Positions 48,140-59,099 of a stretch of DNA of 64,000 bases are shown here, in pieces. Position 1 is the stretch's first letter; each line of letters starts with the position of its first letter. The translations under genes were made by a program, and so were the position numbers. The notes beneath the pieces are model-generated. The model had not been told where the DNA came from. It made no database searches and saw only the letters and a program-made list of their open reading frames with translations. The stretch spans positions 68,163,747 through 68,227,746 of the forward strand of contig NC_088784.1 of the NCBI RefSeq assembly GCF_958450345.1. Reading direction: 5' to 3'. Source of the stretch: Calliphora vicina (lineage: Eukaryota; Arthropoda; Insecta; Diptera; Calliphoridae).

Positions 48140-50060
48140 AAGAGAGCTAATTGATTTAAGCAAATATTTAAAATGTAAATCTTCTTTGAGACGAGTGTAA
48201 CCAAAGTTTCGAAAGAATTAATTCTTATTTAATTAAATTTCAAAATTAAGTTAAATTTTATGTCTTAAACAATACCTTAAAGAGAATTAATTCATAGTCT
48301 TAATTTAATTTATTCCTTTAAGAATTCATTCTTTCTAGAATTAATTCCTTATTGAGTCATTAAAATTATTTTATTCAAATCCTTTACAAAAGTCCTTAAT
48401 AAAATTTACTAACTTATAAAATTTGTCTTAAATTCCAATCTTTTACAAATAAGCAAAGGTTCAAAGGAATTAGTTCTTAATTCCATGTTCAAATTTAAGC
48501 AAATATTTAATATGAAAATCTTCTTTGGGACAAGTGTAACCAAAGTTTCGAATGAATTAATTCTTAATTCAATTTTAACAATCAAAATTTATTTTTAAGC
48601 ACTCACTGCCTTAAAGAATTAATTCATAATACGTGCCAACAGTCTTAATTCCTTAATTGAATTTATTCCTCTAAAAATTCATTCTTTTTAGAATTAATTC
48701 CTTATTGAATCATTAAAGTTTTATTTTATTCAAATCGTTTACTAAAAAGCTTAATAAAATTTACTGAATTTTAAAAGAATTAATTCTTTTTTCGAAGTCA
48801 AAATAAATTGTATCTCTTATCTATTCTGTCAATGAATTAATTTACAGGCTTAATTCCTTTGTACTTCAAATGTATAGAAAGCATTCCTTTGAGAATACAT
48901 TCTTTATAGTGTTAATTCCTTATTCAATCATTAAAATTTTCTTGAATAAAAATCCATTTCAAAATAGCTTTAAAAATTAATAGAAGGATTAAATTTTTCT
49001 TCAATTAAAATCCATTAAAGAAAGGCTTAAGTATATTTTGTTTAATTCATTTTGTAAATGATTAAAAGCAGAACAAAATGAAAAAAAACTTATTTTAATT
49101 CAATTTAATCATTGAAAAGTTTTAAAGAATTCTGTTATAAATTAATTCAAAAATTAATGAATTCTATTTAAATAAAAGTCTTTGAATGAAGCTAAAGAAT
49201 TAGATGTTGGGAATGGATTTATGGAATGAATGCCTGACATTTCTTAATTCCGAATTTATTTCAATTCCTTTTGATAAAGATTAAAATAAAAGCAAAACGA
49301 AAATAAATTGAATGAAGAAAAAACATTTTTATTTAAATTGTGATTAGATTTTAATGAATTTTTCTATGAATTAATCAACAATGAATGAATTCTATTCATA
49401 TAAAAGCTTTTAAATCAAGCTAATGAATTTTATGAATGAATGTCTGACATTTTTTAATTCCGAATTAAGATTTTAATGAATTAAGCTCAAATTGAATTAA
49501 TTAATTTGAAGCTCTGTAAATAAGCTTTAGGCAATTATTTTAATTCATTTTGTTAATGATTAAAAGCAAAACGAAAATAAATTGAATGAAAGAAAAATAT
49601 TTTAATTAAATTTTGATTAGATTGAATTTTAATATGAATTAATTCAACAATGAATGAATTCTATTCATATAAAAGCTTTTGAAGCTCTGCAAATAAGCTT
49701 TAGGCAATTATTTTCACTTCATTTTGATAATGATTAAAACCAAAACGAAAACAAATTGAATGAAGAAAAAATATTTTAATTCAATTTGATTGGATTTTAA
49801 TGAATTTTACCAAGAATTAATTCAACAATGAATGTATTCTGTTTAAGTAAAAGCCTTTGAAAGAAGCTAAAGAATTAGATGTTAGGAATGGATTTATGGA
49901 ATGAATAGCTGACGTTTTTTAATTCTGAATTAAGATTTTGGTGAATTAAGCTCAAATTGAATTAATTAATTTGATGCTTTTCAAATAAGCTTTAGGCAAT
50001 TATTTTTAATTCATTTTTATAATGATTAAAAGCCAAACGAAAATAAATTGAATGAAATTG
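48140..50060. repeat. GAATTAATTC-rich degenerate tandem repeats
   Basis: Two ~350-bp units (from about 48155 and 48500) share AAGCAAATATTTAA, ATCTTCTTTGRGACRAGTGT and AACCAAAGTTTCGAA. Further along, ~240-bp units (from about 49050 to 50060) share AATGATTAAAAGC, AAATTGAATGAA, TTAATTCAACAATGAATG and AAGCTTTAGGCAATTATTTT. GAATTAATTC and close variants occur throughout. It ends at the TTAA of a piggyBac-like MITE. Noncoding. Confidence 0.65.
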
Positions 50061-50068
50061 AATTTTAA

Positions 50069-50552
50069 CCCTCTAACGGACAAGAGTGCCTCAATGTATG
50101 CATTACAAAACACCAATTATCTCAAAAAGTAATTATAATTTTTTTTTAAATTTAACTGTGACTTTAGTTACAGATTTGTTAACATTTCCCTCGAAGGTCG
50201 AAATGCATGCTGACATTTAGTTTTTGTTCAGTCAGCTGTTTTGTGAGTGATGATAATTTTAGCACGTGTAATTTTTTTTTTTTGTCATTTTGTCATTTTT
50301 TTTTAAAGTTTTACTAACTTTTAGTCGCCGATCTATTCGAAATATTTTTTTTCAGTTTTTCAATAAAATCGTATCATAATTATTGTTTTTTATACCTAAA
50401 TCGGCAACAATGTCCTGAGGCACTCTTCACCTTCTTCCAACTGGTTCCTAAACTTAATTTGCAAATTAGTTTCTGATGGCTGTTCTGAGTTTATTGGGTC
50501 ATAATTAACCGAAAAAAAAATTATACGACAACTTTTTTTAGTTTTTTAAAGT
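50069..50552. mobile_element. piggyBac-like MITE, right end lost
   Basis: TTAA at 50065-50068 precedes CCCTCTAACGGACAA. The body follows the copy at 33178-33691 closely (ACATTTCCCTCGAAGGTCGA, GTTCTGAGTTTATTGGGTCA) but stops before the GGGTTAGAGGG end. Confidence 0.7.
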
Positions 50553-51904
50553 TTAAATTGAAGAAATTAATTCTGAACTGTGAGTGTAACATACAAATTA
50601 ATTAACAAATTACTCCTTTTTATTGATGATTTTACTTGTTGCGACTAATTGCTCCCAATGAAATGATTGTGCTACGTGTAGTGAATTTAAAATTCCATCA
50701 ATGCTGCAAAACGAAATAACTCTCGCTTGATTTTTTTACACTTTTTTTATACTGACCGCACTGTGTAAAATAAATAGCAAACCATGTGCTTTAATTTTAG
50801 TTTAGTGTGCATTATTATTTTAATTTTATTTATTTTTTGCATTCATTCCTTAACTCGGCAAAATGTTTATTTTTCTTTTTGTTGTTGTTGCTTATTTAAA
50901 TATGTTTATATTGAATTGTCATGTTTTTTTTATTATTATTACAGTTTTTATATTTTAGTAATTCTCAGTTAAACATTTAACTCATTTTTAGGTGGTATTG
51001 ACCATATTTGGTCATTATATAAAATATATTTACACTGCATATAAAATTGACTGACTGACTAGCAAGTACTTGAATATTAAGATTTTAGTCTTTTTTTTTT
51101 TTAAAAAAAGTGTATTTATTTATTTATTTTTTAATTTAAATACGTGTATTTTGTTTTAGTTGAGTTTCTCTTCTCTGTTTTATGGATTTCAGTTGTATTG
51201 AAATGAAATGTTTGCAAAATATCATTTAAATATTTCTTTATTAATTTACAATGGTTGTGGCATGCTTATCAAAAGATTAAGGATTTTTTCAAGGTTCCGT
51301 TTCTTAGTGCTATAAGTGTAGAAAGAGATTTTTAAAAATTCAAATATGTACAAATATGTTACTTAGTTTTAATTATTAAATTCCTATACTGATTTTAATT
51401 AATTCTATTTGTTTATTAGCCTTTAATTTCCTATTTCAAATTCCTTAAGTTTCCATTAACTGTCAAACTGTAAATCTTTTTGTTTTACACTTACTCTACT
51501 TGCATTGACCGACAAAAGCCACTTACTTACTATCTGTCACTGTATTAGAATATGATGACAGTTTTAAACTGAATCAATTTTATATTGTAGTTTGTTTTTT
51601 TTGTAATTGAAATTCCTAAGGAATCCATAAACAATTTGCTGTTGACGTAGAAAACATTGTTTGGAACACTTTTGAAATTTTTATATTATCAATTTTCATT
51701 TGAAAAACTTATAAGGAAATGAAAACTGTTTTGCCACTAAATCAATATCAACGATTTATTTATTATTTAAAATATCATCCCCTCAACAATATGTCGTCAT
51801 CTTAAACGCAAACGAACCTAACTAGCATTTTAATATCTTAAAAATATGAGATTTTTTTAAATTTTTAGCTTTTATTTTGAAACATTTGTACAATATAAAT
51901 TTAT
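50553..51904. other. Intron, no gene seen
   Basis: T-rich DNA with long homopolymer runs. Confidence 0.5.
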
Positions 51905-51960
51905 TTAAAGTATTGGCCATTGTAAGCTATAATCTTTTCTCATCTTTCTGGCAACATATG

Positions 51961-52202
51961 CACCCCTATCGGCAATAACATGTGAAAATTTGTTCCCTTG
52001 AAATATCCATTCCATTTCCCTCGAAGGGAAATTTGCTATCGTGATATTCCCATGAAATATTCATTCACAATAGTTAATTTTGTTCGTAACAGCTGTTTAT
52101 TGTTTACAAAATTCCATCTAAAAATTTCACAACAAGGGGAATTTTTTCACGTGAACAAAGTTGATGAACGAAAAAAGGAAAAGGGAAAATATTTCAGGGG
52201 TG
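51961..52202 (-). mobile_element. CAC-MITE copy 10, inside mariner relic E
   Basis: CACCCCTATCGGCAATAACA to CAGGGGTG, flanked by ATG on both sides. The related relic at 60760-60790 shows the uninterrupted site (GGAATCCATATGTTGCC on the opposite strand), which confirms a 3-bp duplication. Confidence 0.85.
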
Positions 52203-52747
52203 ATGGTTTCGGCGCTAAATGAACTGCTTATCTTTTGAGGTCAAGAACGAATCAAGCCAAAATTCGAATACTCTGTTCTGAAGTAAAGCGTATCCCAGAG
52301 AGAGCGTTCTGTGTCAATCGAAACAAATAGTAGTCGGACTGGGTGGGCTGTTGAGCTGAAACTTCCCAAACACTTCTTTTTAAATAGTTGACATGATGCA
52401 ATATTAAGGTTTCACGTCTGGCCGCATATTCTGGCTGTTTTACCGACGATTATAGCAACTGGTACCAGGATTGTAACAGTGTTGTCGAGATTTCTTTCCT
52501 AAGCAAAAAATTTTCAGTTTATACTGCTATCGCTGTGTTGACTAATAACCTGCGTTTGGCACAGGTTCCCTGTGATGGTCTGGCCCGGTTTCAGCAGCTC
52601 ATAATAAATAGGACCCTTTTGGTCCCATCAAATACAGAGAAATACCTTAGTGCCATGGATATTTGTCTTTGGTGTCTATTCGGCTGGTTGACCGTGCTTC
52701 ACATACGACCTCTTACACTTCGGGTTATCGTAACGGATCCATTTTTC

Positions 52748-53000
52748 AATCGCGAATAAATATTTCACATGAAATATTTTCGCTTTTCCTTTTTTCGTTC
52801 ACCAACTTTGTTTACGTGAAAAAATTACCGATGTTGTGAAATTTTTAGATGGAATTTTGTAAACAATAAACAGCTGTTACGAACAAAATTAACTATTGTG
52901 AATGATAAGTTCATGTGAATATCACAATAGCAATTTTCCCTTCGAGGGATATGGATATTTCATGGGAACAAAATATCACATTATATTGCCGATAGGGGTG
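52748..53000 (+). mobile_element. CAC-MITE copy 11, inside mariner relic E
   Basis: ATCGCGAATAAATATTTCAC to GCCGATAGGGGTG. AAT follows the right tip. The left tip and about 15 bases of mariner flank are missing, apparently by a deletion between ATCG in the mariner and ATCG in the MITE. Confidence 0.75.
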
Positions 53001-53299
53001 AATGATTCGGTGTTAAAATGATTTTATTTTATAGCGTTCAAGCAGCATTTTGGACATTCAAAATCGTCTTTCAAGGTCTCTCAGCTTTAGTTCGTATGTA
53101 TCCAATTTCTCTGCTTTTGGATGAATCCTCCTGCTCGCAAAAGTTTTGAAATTGCTGATTGATTAGCTCCCAATTATTTTGCAAGCTCTTGTTGAGTTTG
53201 ACAACAATTTTCGTGGAGTAATGCTTTCAATATTTTTGGCTGGCCTGGACGATCTTTGTCTTCCATGTAAAAGTCACCTCAACATTAGTCTGTTTACAT

Positions 53300-53551
53300 A
53301 CCCCCTATCGGCAATAACATGTGTTCCCATGAAATATCCATTTCCCTAGAACGGGAAATTGCTATCGTGACATTCCCATGAACTTTTCATTCACAATAGT
53401 CGATTTTGTTTGTAAGAGCTGTTTATTGTTTACAAAATTCCATCTAAAAATTTCACAACATGGTGAATTTTTTCACGTGAACCAAGTTTATCAACGAAAA
53501 ATGGGAAAAGGGAACATATTTCATGTGATATATTGAATCGCGATAGGGGTG
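53300..53551 (-). mobile_element. CAC-MITE copy 12
   Basis: ACCCCCTATCGGCAATAACA to GAATCGCGATAGGGGTG. About 252 bp. The flanks do not give an exact duplication (CAT versus ATT). Confidence 0.8.
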
Positions 53552-53559
53552 ATTATGTT

Positions 53560-55080
53560 CAAAACTTGTTTCTCCATGAAAATCCATAGTCATGTTTTTG
53601 TCTCTATAAAAGTTTCGGTTTCGATATTTCGGCCAAATTTTGACAATAATTTTATGGTATTAGTCCTTTTTTTGGACTAATCCGAAACCGCTAACGATTA
53701 TTCGATCGGTCTCCACATTTTATGCAAATCTTTAAAACTCAATCTTCTATATTTTTGAACGTTTTTTTCCAATATTTCCAACATTAAGTTTCATAAAACA
53801 TTCAAACTATTTTGAGGACTGATTACTCAAACTGTTAGAAACCTAACTTAAATATTCTAACTTAATTAAGTCATTTAACAGGTTGGAAATTACACTGCTG
53901 TTCACTTGCATGAGACATTGTGGAATTTTCAGCAGTTCTGCTAAGCCATATTTGTGAACTTGCACTTGCATGTATAGCCGTAACTGACGTAGTTTGTAGT
54001 AATTTCAAATATTTCTTAAACTACAAAGCTGTACTGTTAAATTTAAATGAATAATCCTATACAATAAAATTAATTCTCAACATAGTGTGCTAAGGATCAA
54101 AATTCAATACCCATGAAGTCATCATAATCGTATTTCCCAAAAAAAAAAACAATAATAATAAATCATATTACGTGATATTTTTGAATGAATGACACTCAAA
54201 ACTTTATGCATCGTGGAAACACTTTATTATCACGTTTATTGCATATTTTTTGAGTTTGAATGCGAATTTGTCGCCTTGAGCATGGACACATTTTAAAATT
54301 TTTAATGACTGACTTGCCTTTGTTGATTTATCTTTAAATGTTGTTCTTTAGATTTTCGTGAAATTCCTAAAAGGTGATATGAATATGTTTTGAAAATATG
54401 ATCGTCATAAAATTATGATTCATTTAAGAGTAAACGGTAGTAGTAGTAGTAGAAGTAGCATGCCACATTAGATTTATTTGATTCTTGTAAGTCATGGTTT
54501 GTTTTTAAAAAAAACATATTGCTAACATATTGTTTGTTATATTCTACATAGTACATACATATTTTATATTTATTTGATTCTTTTGTATTTAAACTTTAAT
54601 TTGCTTAAATGTGTTTTTTATTATTTTTTTTTGTTTTATTTTCAAACCATGTTTGGCACCACGCTCTATTTCTTTTACGAATACATTAAGTTTTATTTAG
54701 TTTGAAAAAAAAAATAGTTATCCAAAATCCATTGCAAACGTGATAATACGCATATAAAACATATAAATAAATAAATGTATGTATGTTTTATAAATATTTC
54801 TTGATGTATGATGTAATAATTTGTAAAGGGGCATGTAAAAATCAATTATATATTTATGTTTATGCATTTGTTAAGTAAGGGACCTAATATAATCAACTGG
54901 CTTATAAAGGGTAAAAATTGCCTCAAAATGTCCCATGAAATAGGTAACCCTTTAAGAAAGCGAATATTCTCTAAACTGTAAATTTGGTTTCCACTTTTAC
55001 TTTGTTTTTTTGACACTAAATGATCTCGTATTAGCAGCTCGGATAATTTTGACTTAAAAATGCGGGATTTTTTAAAATGT
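53560..55080. other. Intron, no gene seen
   Basis: AT-rich, with a short GTAGTAGTAGTAGTAGAAGT microsatellite near 54437. Confidence 0.5.
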
Positions 55081-55089
55081 TTAGCTATT

Positions 55090-55370
55090 CACACCTATCG
55101 CGAATCAATCACGCCTATCGCGAATCAATATTTCACATGAAATATTTTCCCTTTTCCCATTTTTCGTTCATAAACTTTGTTCACGGGAAAAAATTCCCCA
55201 TGTTGTGAAATTTTTAGATGGAATTTTGTAGACATTAAACAGCTGTTACGAACAAAATCAACTATTGTGAATGAAAAGTTTAGAGGATTATCACGATAGC
55301 AATTTTCCCTTCGAGGGAAATGGATATTTCATGGGAACACAAATTTCACATGTTTTTTACGATAGGGGTG
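55090..55370 (+). mobile_element. CAC-MITE copy 13, with duplicated tip
   Basis: Two left tips in tandem (CACACCTATCGCGAATCAAT, then CACGCCTATCGCGAATCAAT) and one right tip ACGATAGGGGTG. ATT flanks both sides (55087-55089, 55371-55373). Confidence 0.8.
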
Positions 55371-55373
55371 ATT

Positions 55374-56515
55374 ATTTTGAAAAGGCTATGACCATTCTGG
55401 CAACCTATGGATTCCGCGTCAAAAGAACTGCTCATCCTTTGACACCAAAAACGAATCAAGACAATTTCGGATACTCAGTTCTGAAGCGAAGCGTATCCCA
55501 GAGAGAACGTTCTACAGCGATCGAAATAAATAGTAGTCGGACGGTGAAAGTTCTCCACTATTATAAGGCGGGTAAGGCAAAACTTCCCAAGCACTTCTAT
55601 CTAAACTTCACTTCTTTTTAACAGTTATGAACGTTTTTCGGCCTATGCTCGCTTCAAAGGAATCAATTGTGTTCGGTACAGGTTCCCTGTGATAGCATGA
55701 CCCGATTTCAGCAGCTCATAATATATAAGGCCCTTTTGGTAAATAAAGAGCATTCAGTGGATATTTGGCTTTGGTGTCGATTCAGCTGGTTGGCCGGGCT
55801 TCACAGACGATCTATTACGCTTCGGGTTATCGTAATGGATTCATTTTTCATCGCAAGTAATGATTCGTTGCAAAAATGATTTTCTTTTACAGCATTCAAG
55901 CATTATTCGGACATGCAAAATCGTCTTTGAAGGTCTCTCGACTTCAATCCATATGGTACTCAATTTTCCTGGTTTTGGATGAATCCTGCTGCTCACAAAC
56001 GTTTTGATATTGCTGTTTGAGTAGCTCCCAATGGTTTTTTATAGCGTTCAAGCATCATTTCGGACAAGCAAAATCATCTTTCAAGATCTCTCGGTTTCAA
56101 TTCGTATGGTACCTAATTTCCCTGCTTTTGGAGGAATCCTGCTGCTTACAAACGTTTTGAAATTGCTGTTTGAGTACCTCCCAATGATTTTGCAAGCTCT
56201 TGTTGAGTTTTAAAACAATCTTCATGGAGTAATGCCTACAATTCTTGGTCTTCAAACTTTTTTTTGGTTGGCCTGGGCGATCTTTGTCTTCCGTGTCAAA
56301 ATCACCACTTCTGAAAAGCACAAACCATCTCTGTCACCATAACCTTTGGTGAGCATTCGGTGTGCTTCAGCGTCAATTTTTTCAAATTAATGAAGTAAAG
56401 CAAAACTTCTCGCACATGACGCTTTGTTGGTACAAAATCGACATTTTCGAAGCAAAAAACTTTGTTGTTTACACTATAATGTTCAATAACTAATTGAGAA
56501 TAAATGACAGATATG
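55374..56515 (-). pseudogene. Mariner transposase relic G, with internal duplication
   Basis: On the minus strand it covers nearly the whole mariner: an N-terminal part FENVDFVPTKRHVREVLLYF then GDFDTEDKDRPGQPKK, the GTIRIE / MLERYK region, the RSYVKPGQPAE-like region near 55780, and the C-terminal part. A ~145-bp segment is tandemly duplicated (55889-56034 and 56035-56180). Stops and shifts are present throughout. Dead. The wording of the N-terminus is close to the mauritiana-type mariners. Confidence 0.75.
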
Positions 56516-56645
56516 TACCCTTCTAAATGGCATAAGTTATTCAAAACAAAAACTGCATTCTATTGTAAATTCCGCATTTCTAAGACATACTCCCAATATA
56601 TTACAAATATAATTTTAAGAACATTTAAGGCTTTAAACTACTAGA

Positions 56646-56860
56646 CAGAGAAAACAGATTCGTGATAGCAACCGAATTCGTTGCCAATCGAATGATTCTA
56701 CCTCAGTGAACTAATTTTACAGTGGTGGCTGCAAAATTTTAGAAGGGATAACAAAACTTTGGTTGCTTAAACCGAAATTCTTCTTTATCAACTGGCTTTC
56801 TGTTGATAGAACTGAAAAATTCTATATTTGCAATCGAATCGTACGAATCTGTTTTCTCTG
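56646..56860. mobile_element. CAGAGAAAACAG-type MITE, complete (215 bp)
   Basis: 17-bp inverted ends CAGAGAAAACAGATTCG at both termini. No obvious target duplication. A truncated copy is at 28915-29128. hAT-like ends are possible, but the superfamily is unresolved. Confidence 0.7.
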
Positions 56861-56869
56861 TGTATGAAT

Positions 56870-57240
56870 TGAGAATCGAATATACTCCAATAAATAAAAA
56901 CTTGAATAACAGGTTTATATATGCCAACCATTACTAAACCAATTCTAAGTAATGCATAACACAGATAGTAGTCATTATCAAGTATGTATGTTAGTCGATA
57001 ATGACAAGTCATTACAAAGTATTCACTGGTAAGCATTATATAAGAAATCCCTGTTTTGAAAATGACACATGGTTTTGTACAGTTAAATTTTAAAATTTTT
57101 TTTACTAAAGTTTACAAGCGTTACATTCATACATAATTGGACAGGGACTGCTTGCTGTTTTCGCCTAAAACTCATTCGTGCAGAAATATATTTTTTTCCA
57201 GCATTTTACACATTTATCTCTGTACAAACACATTAATAAT
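56870..57240. other. Intron before the second exon, no feature seen
   Basis: AT-rich. The acceptor polypyrimidine tract follows at 57241-57274. Confidence 0.5.
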
Positions 57241-57274
57241 TTGTTTTTTTGTTTCTCACTGTTTCTCTTTGCAG

Positions 57275-57431
57275 ACATATTCCGGTCTTTTCTGCGTTGT
57301 TGTTAATCCCTACAAAAAGTTACCAATCTACACGGAAAAGATTATGGAACGGTATAAGGGCATAAAAAGACACGAAGTACCTCCCCATGTCTTTGCTATA
57401 ACAGACACCGCCTATAGATCTATGTTGCAAG
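57275..57431 (+). CDS. zip: zipper exon: motor domain segment upstream of the P-loop
   Basis: This is an internal coding exon of 52 codons plus one base (phase 1 at its 3' end). It starts after a pyrimidine-rich tract and TTTGCAG and ends in CAAG followed by the donor GTAAGT. It reads TYSGLFCVVVNPYKKLPIY, TEKIMERYKGIKRHEVPPHV and FAITDTAYRSMLQ. These are the strongly conserved motor residues just before the nucleotide-binding P-loop. The phase-1 end predicts that the next exon begins with the rest of an Asp codon (family: DREDQS..., then GESGAGKT). That exon is not in the window. Together with 28183-28398 it gives a continuous LIY-TYSGLF junction typical of class II myosins, with non-muscle (zipper) residues such as LPIYTEKIMERYKGIKRHE. 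The exon is uninterrupted, so the gene is probably functional despite the repeat load around it. Confidence 0.95.
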
Positions 57432-57439
57432 GTAAGTTT

Positions 57440-58050
57440 TCTTTTTTCATTTGTAGATTTCTTTTAATTTTAATTTAACGCATATAAGTAGTTATTTATT
57501 AAGAAAATAGGAAGTAAAATTGTATTTCTTTGTTTTATTTTTTTTCCTTTAACTCTGGCGTTATCAGTTTTGCTAAATTGTTTTACTTACTACATATTTT
57601 ATTTTTAAAATTATTACGTTAAATATTCTTTTAAGAAGAAGAGGGAGATATTAAAACAAAAATATGAACTCTTGGAACTGCGATAAAAGACCAAATAAAA
57701 TAATGTTACCAGTTAGTTTGTTCGTTTGTTTCTTGTTATCTGGACTGTGATAATATTTTTTTTTGTTTGCAAAATAAACCAATATTTGCTAATGACCTTT
57801 TGTTGGGATAATAGAAACTTTTTTTTTTTAATTGATAAGATAAAACGGGTTATTTTTTTAGTTTTTTAAGAAATTTAATATGTATTTTAATTTGTTATTT
57901 TTCTAAATTCGTGTATGAAATTTATGTCATGAAAGGAAAGAGGGAGGGAGAATACACCACATATTTTAGTTACCTGAAATGTAATTTATCTATTTACTCA
58001 CATTTTTAGTATTAGATTATCTTACCTAAGGAATTTAAAGAATTTTGTTT
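57440..58050. other. Intron, no gene seen
   Basis: T-rich DNA after the second exon; the P-loop exon is not here. Confidence 0.5.
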
Positions 58051-58055
58051 ATATA

Positions 58056-58206
58056 CGAGGAGCCGCAGAACAATAGGTATTTTTTTGAAAATTTAAAATT
58101 TTGGGAAATTGATTTTTTCTAGAAGATTTCAACCCAAATATAAAAATACCAAAAAATCAATTTGTAAAAAAATTTGAAAAAGTACCTTTTGTTCTGCGGC
58201 TCCTCA
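58056..58206. mobile_element. TA-flanked MITE with GAGGAGCCGCAGAACAA ends (151 bp)
   Basis: Inverted ends YGAGGAGCCGCAGAACAA and TTGTTCTGCGGCTCCTCR with TA on both sides (58054-58055, 58207-58208). The A/T-rich middle also folds. Tc1/mariner-type MITE by target. Confidence 0.7.
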
Positions 58207-58235
58207 TATAAAAGAAAATCTTGGTATAATATATT

Positions 58236-58439
58236 CAACCCTATCATGCTATCGTGATATTCCCCTGAACTTTTCATTCACAATAGTTGATTTTGTTCGT
58301 AACAGCTGTTTATTGTTTACAAAATTCCATCTAAAAATTTCCCAACATGGGGGAATTTTTTCACGTGAACAAAGTTTATGAACGAAAAATGGGAAAAGGG
58401 AACATATTTCATGTGAAATATTGATTCGCGATAAGGGTG
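58236..58439 (-). mobile_element. CAC-MITE copy 14, internally deleted
   Basis: CAACCCTATCATGCTATCGT to GATTCGCGATAAGGGTG. About 40 bp of the left subterminal part is missing. ATT flanks both sides. Confidence 0.8.
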
Positions 58440-58844
58440 ATTGAAACATCTCAGTGCAAAAATTGAGCTTTTTAAAAAGCATTTATAAAAACATTGAGAT
58501 TCCCTCAATGTTTCCACTTGCTGCGAAGTGGAAACTCACCATACAAATATTATGTCTTCTGTAATGAAGAGGAAAACGCGAAAGCTGGAGAGCAAAAATT
58601 TAAGACGATACACGAAAACAAAGTGGTAATAAATCTGGATATTCCAAACTACTGCACCGATTGCAAAATGATATATGAACGAATCGTGGAGTAGGACATA
58701 AGCTTTAAGAAAGTTAAATTTGTGAAGACCTTGTTAGAATACAAGATACTTATTGACGTTGAGATGCGACGACATGTGGTCTCAACAAGGCGGTGACACA
58801 AGCTGTAAATACCTGTGAAACAGTTCAACTACTTCATGAGACAT

Positions 58845-59030
58845 TGCATTGTCGTGTTCTTTCGTGTTTCTGCAATCAGATCGTGTGATTTAACACCATT
58901 GAATTTATTTTTATGGGGTTATTTGAAGTCAGAGTTCTACAAGTCTGTTTTGAAGGAGGAATATCAACGCTGTTTCAATTTAGTGCGTAAACGCCAGCAA
59001 AACTGTGGAGGCAAGTTTTACCACTTTTTT
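58845..59030 (+). pseudogene. Tc3-like transposase relic, C-terminal piece
   Basis: IRSCDLTPLNLFLWGYLKSE and FYKS match the C-terminal part of the same insect transposase family as the relic at 37640-38290. No catalytic remainder was found in the preceding 300 bases, although an unassigned frame (58494-58694) lies there. Confidence 0.65.
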
Positions 59031-59099
59031 ATAGTACGACGGCAAAAGCGTATCCCGCTTTTGGAAAAAAACATGCGTCAAATATTTTTGATTAAATAT

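Larger units (their letters stand above)
51905..53285 (-). pseudogene. Mariner transposase relic E, cut by two CAC-MITEs
   Basis: Read on the minus strand it contains pieces of the same mariner as relics C, F and G: the N-terminal side (DRPGQPKI) near 53255, IQKQRNWIHTN near 53110, RYDNPKCKRSYVKHGQP near 52715, and the KRSSF-type C-terminal part below 52350. Two MITEs (51961-52202, 52748-53000) are inserted, and frameshifts and deletions are frequent. Dead. Confidence 0.7.
28399..57274 (+). other. zip: zipper intron between the two visible exons (28.9 kb)
   Basis: The intron is bounded by GTAAGT at 28399 and TTTGCAG ending at 57274. The exons on both sides join in phase 0. It is packed with MITEs, mariner relics, DINE-1-like copies and AT-rich arrays, and no nested gene was recognised. 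Confidence 0.9.
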
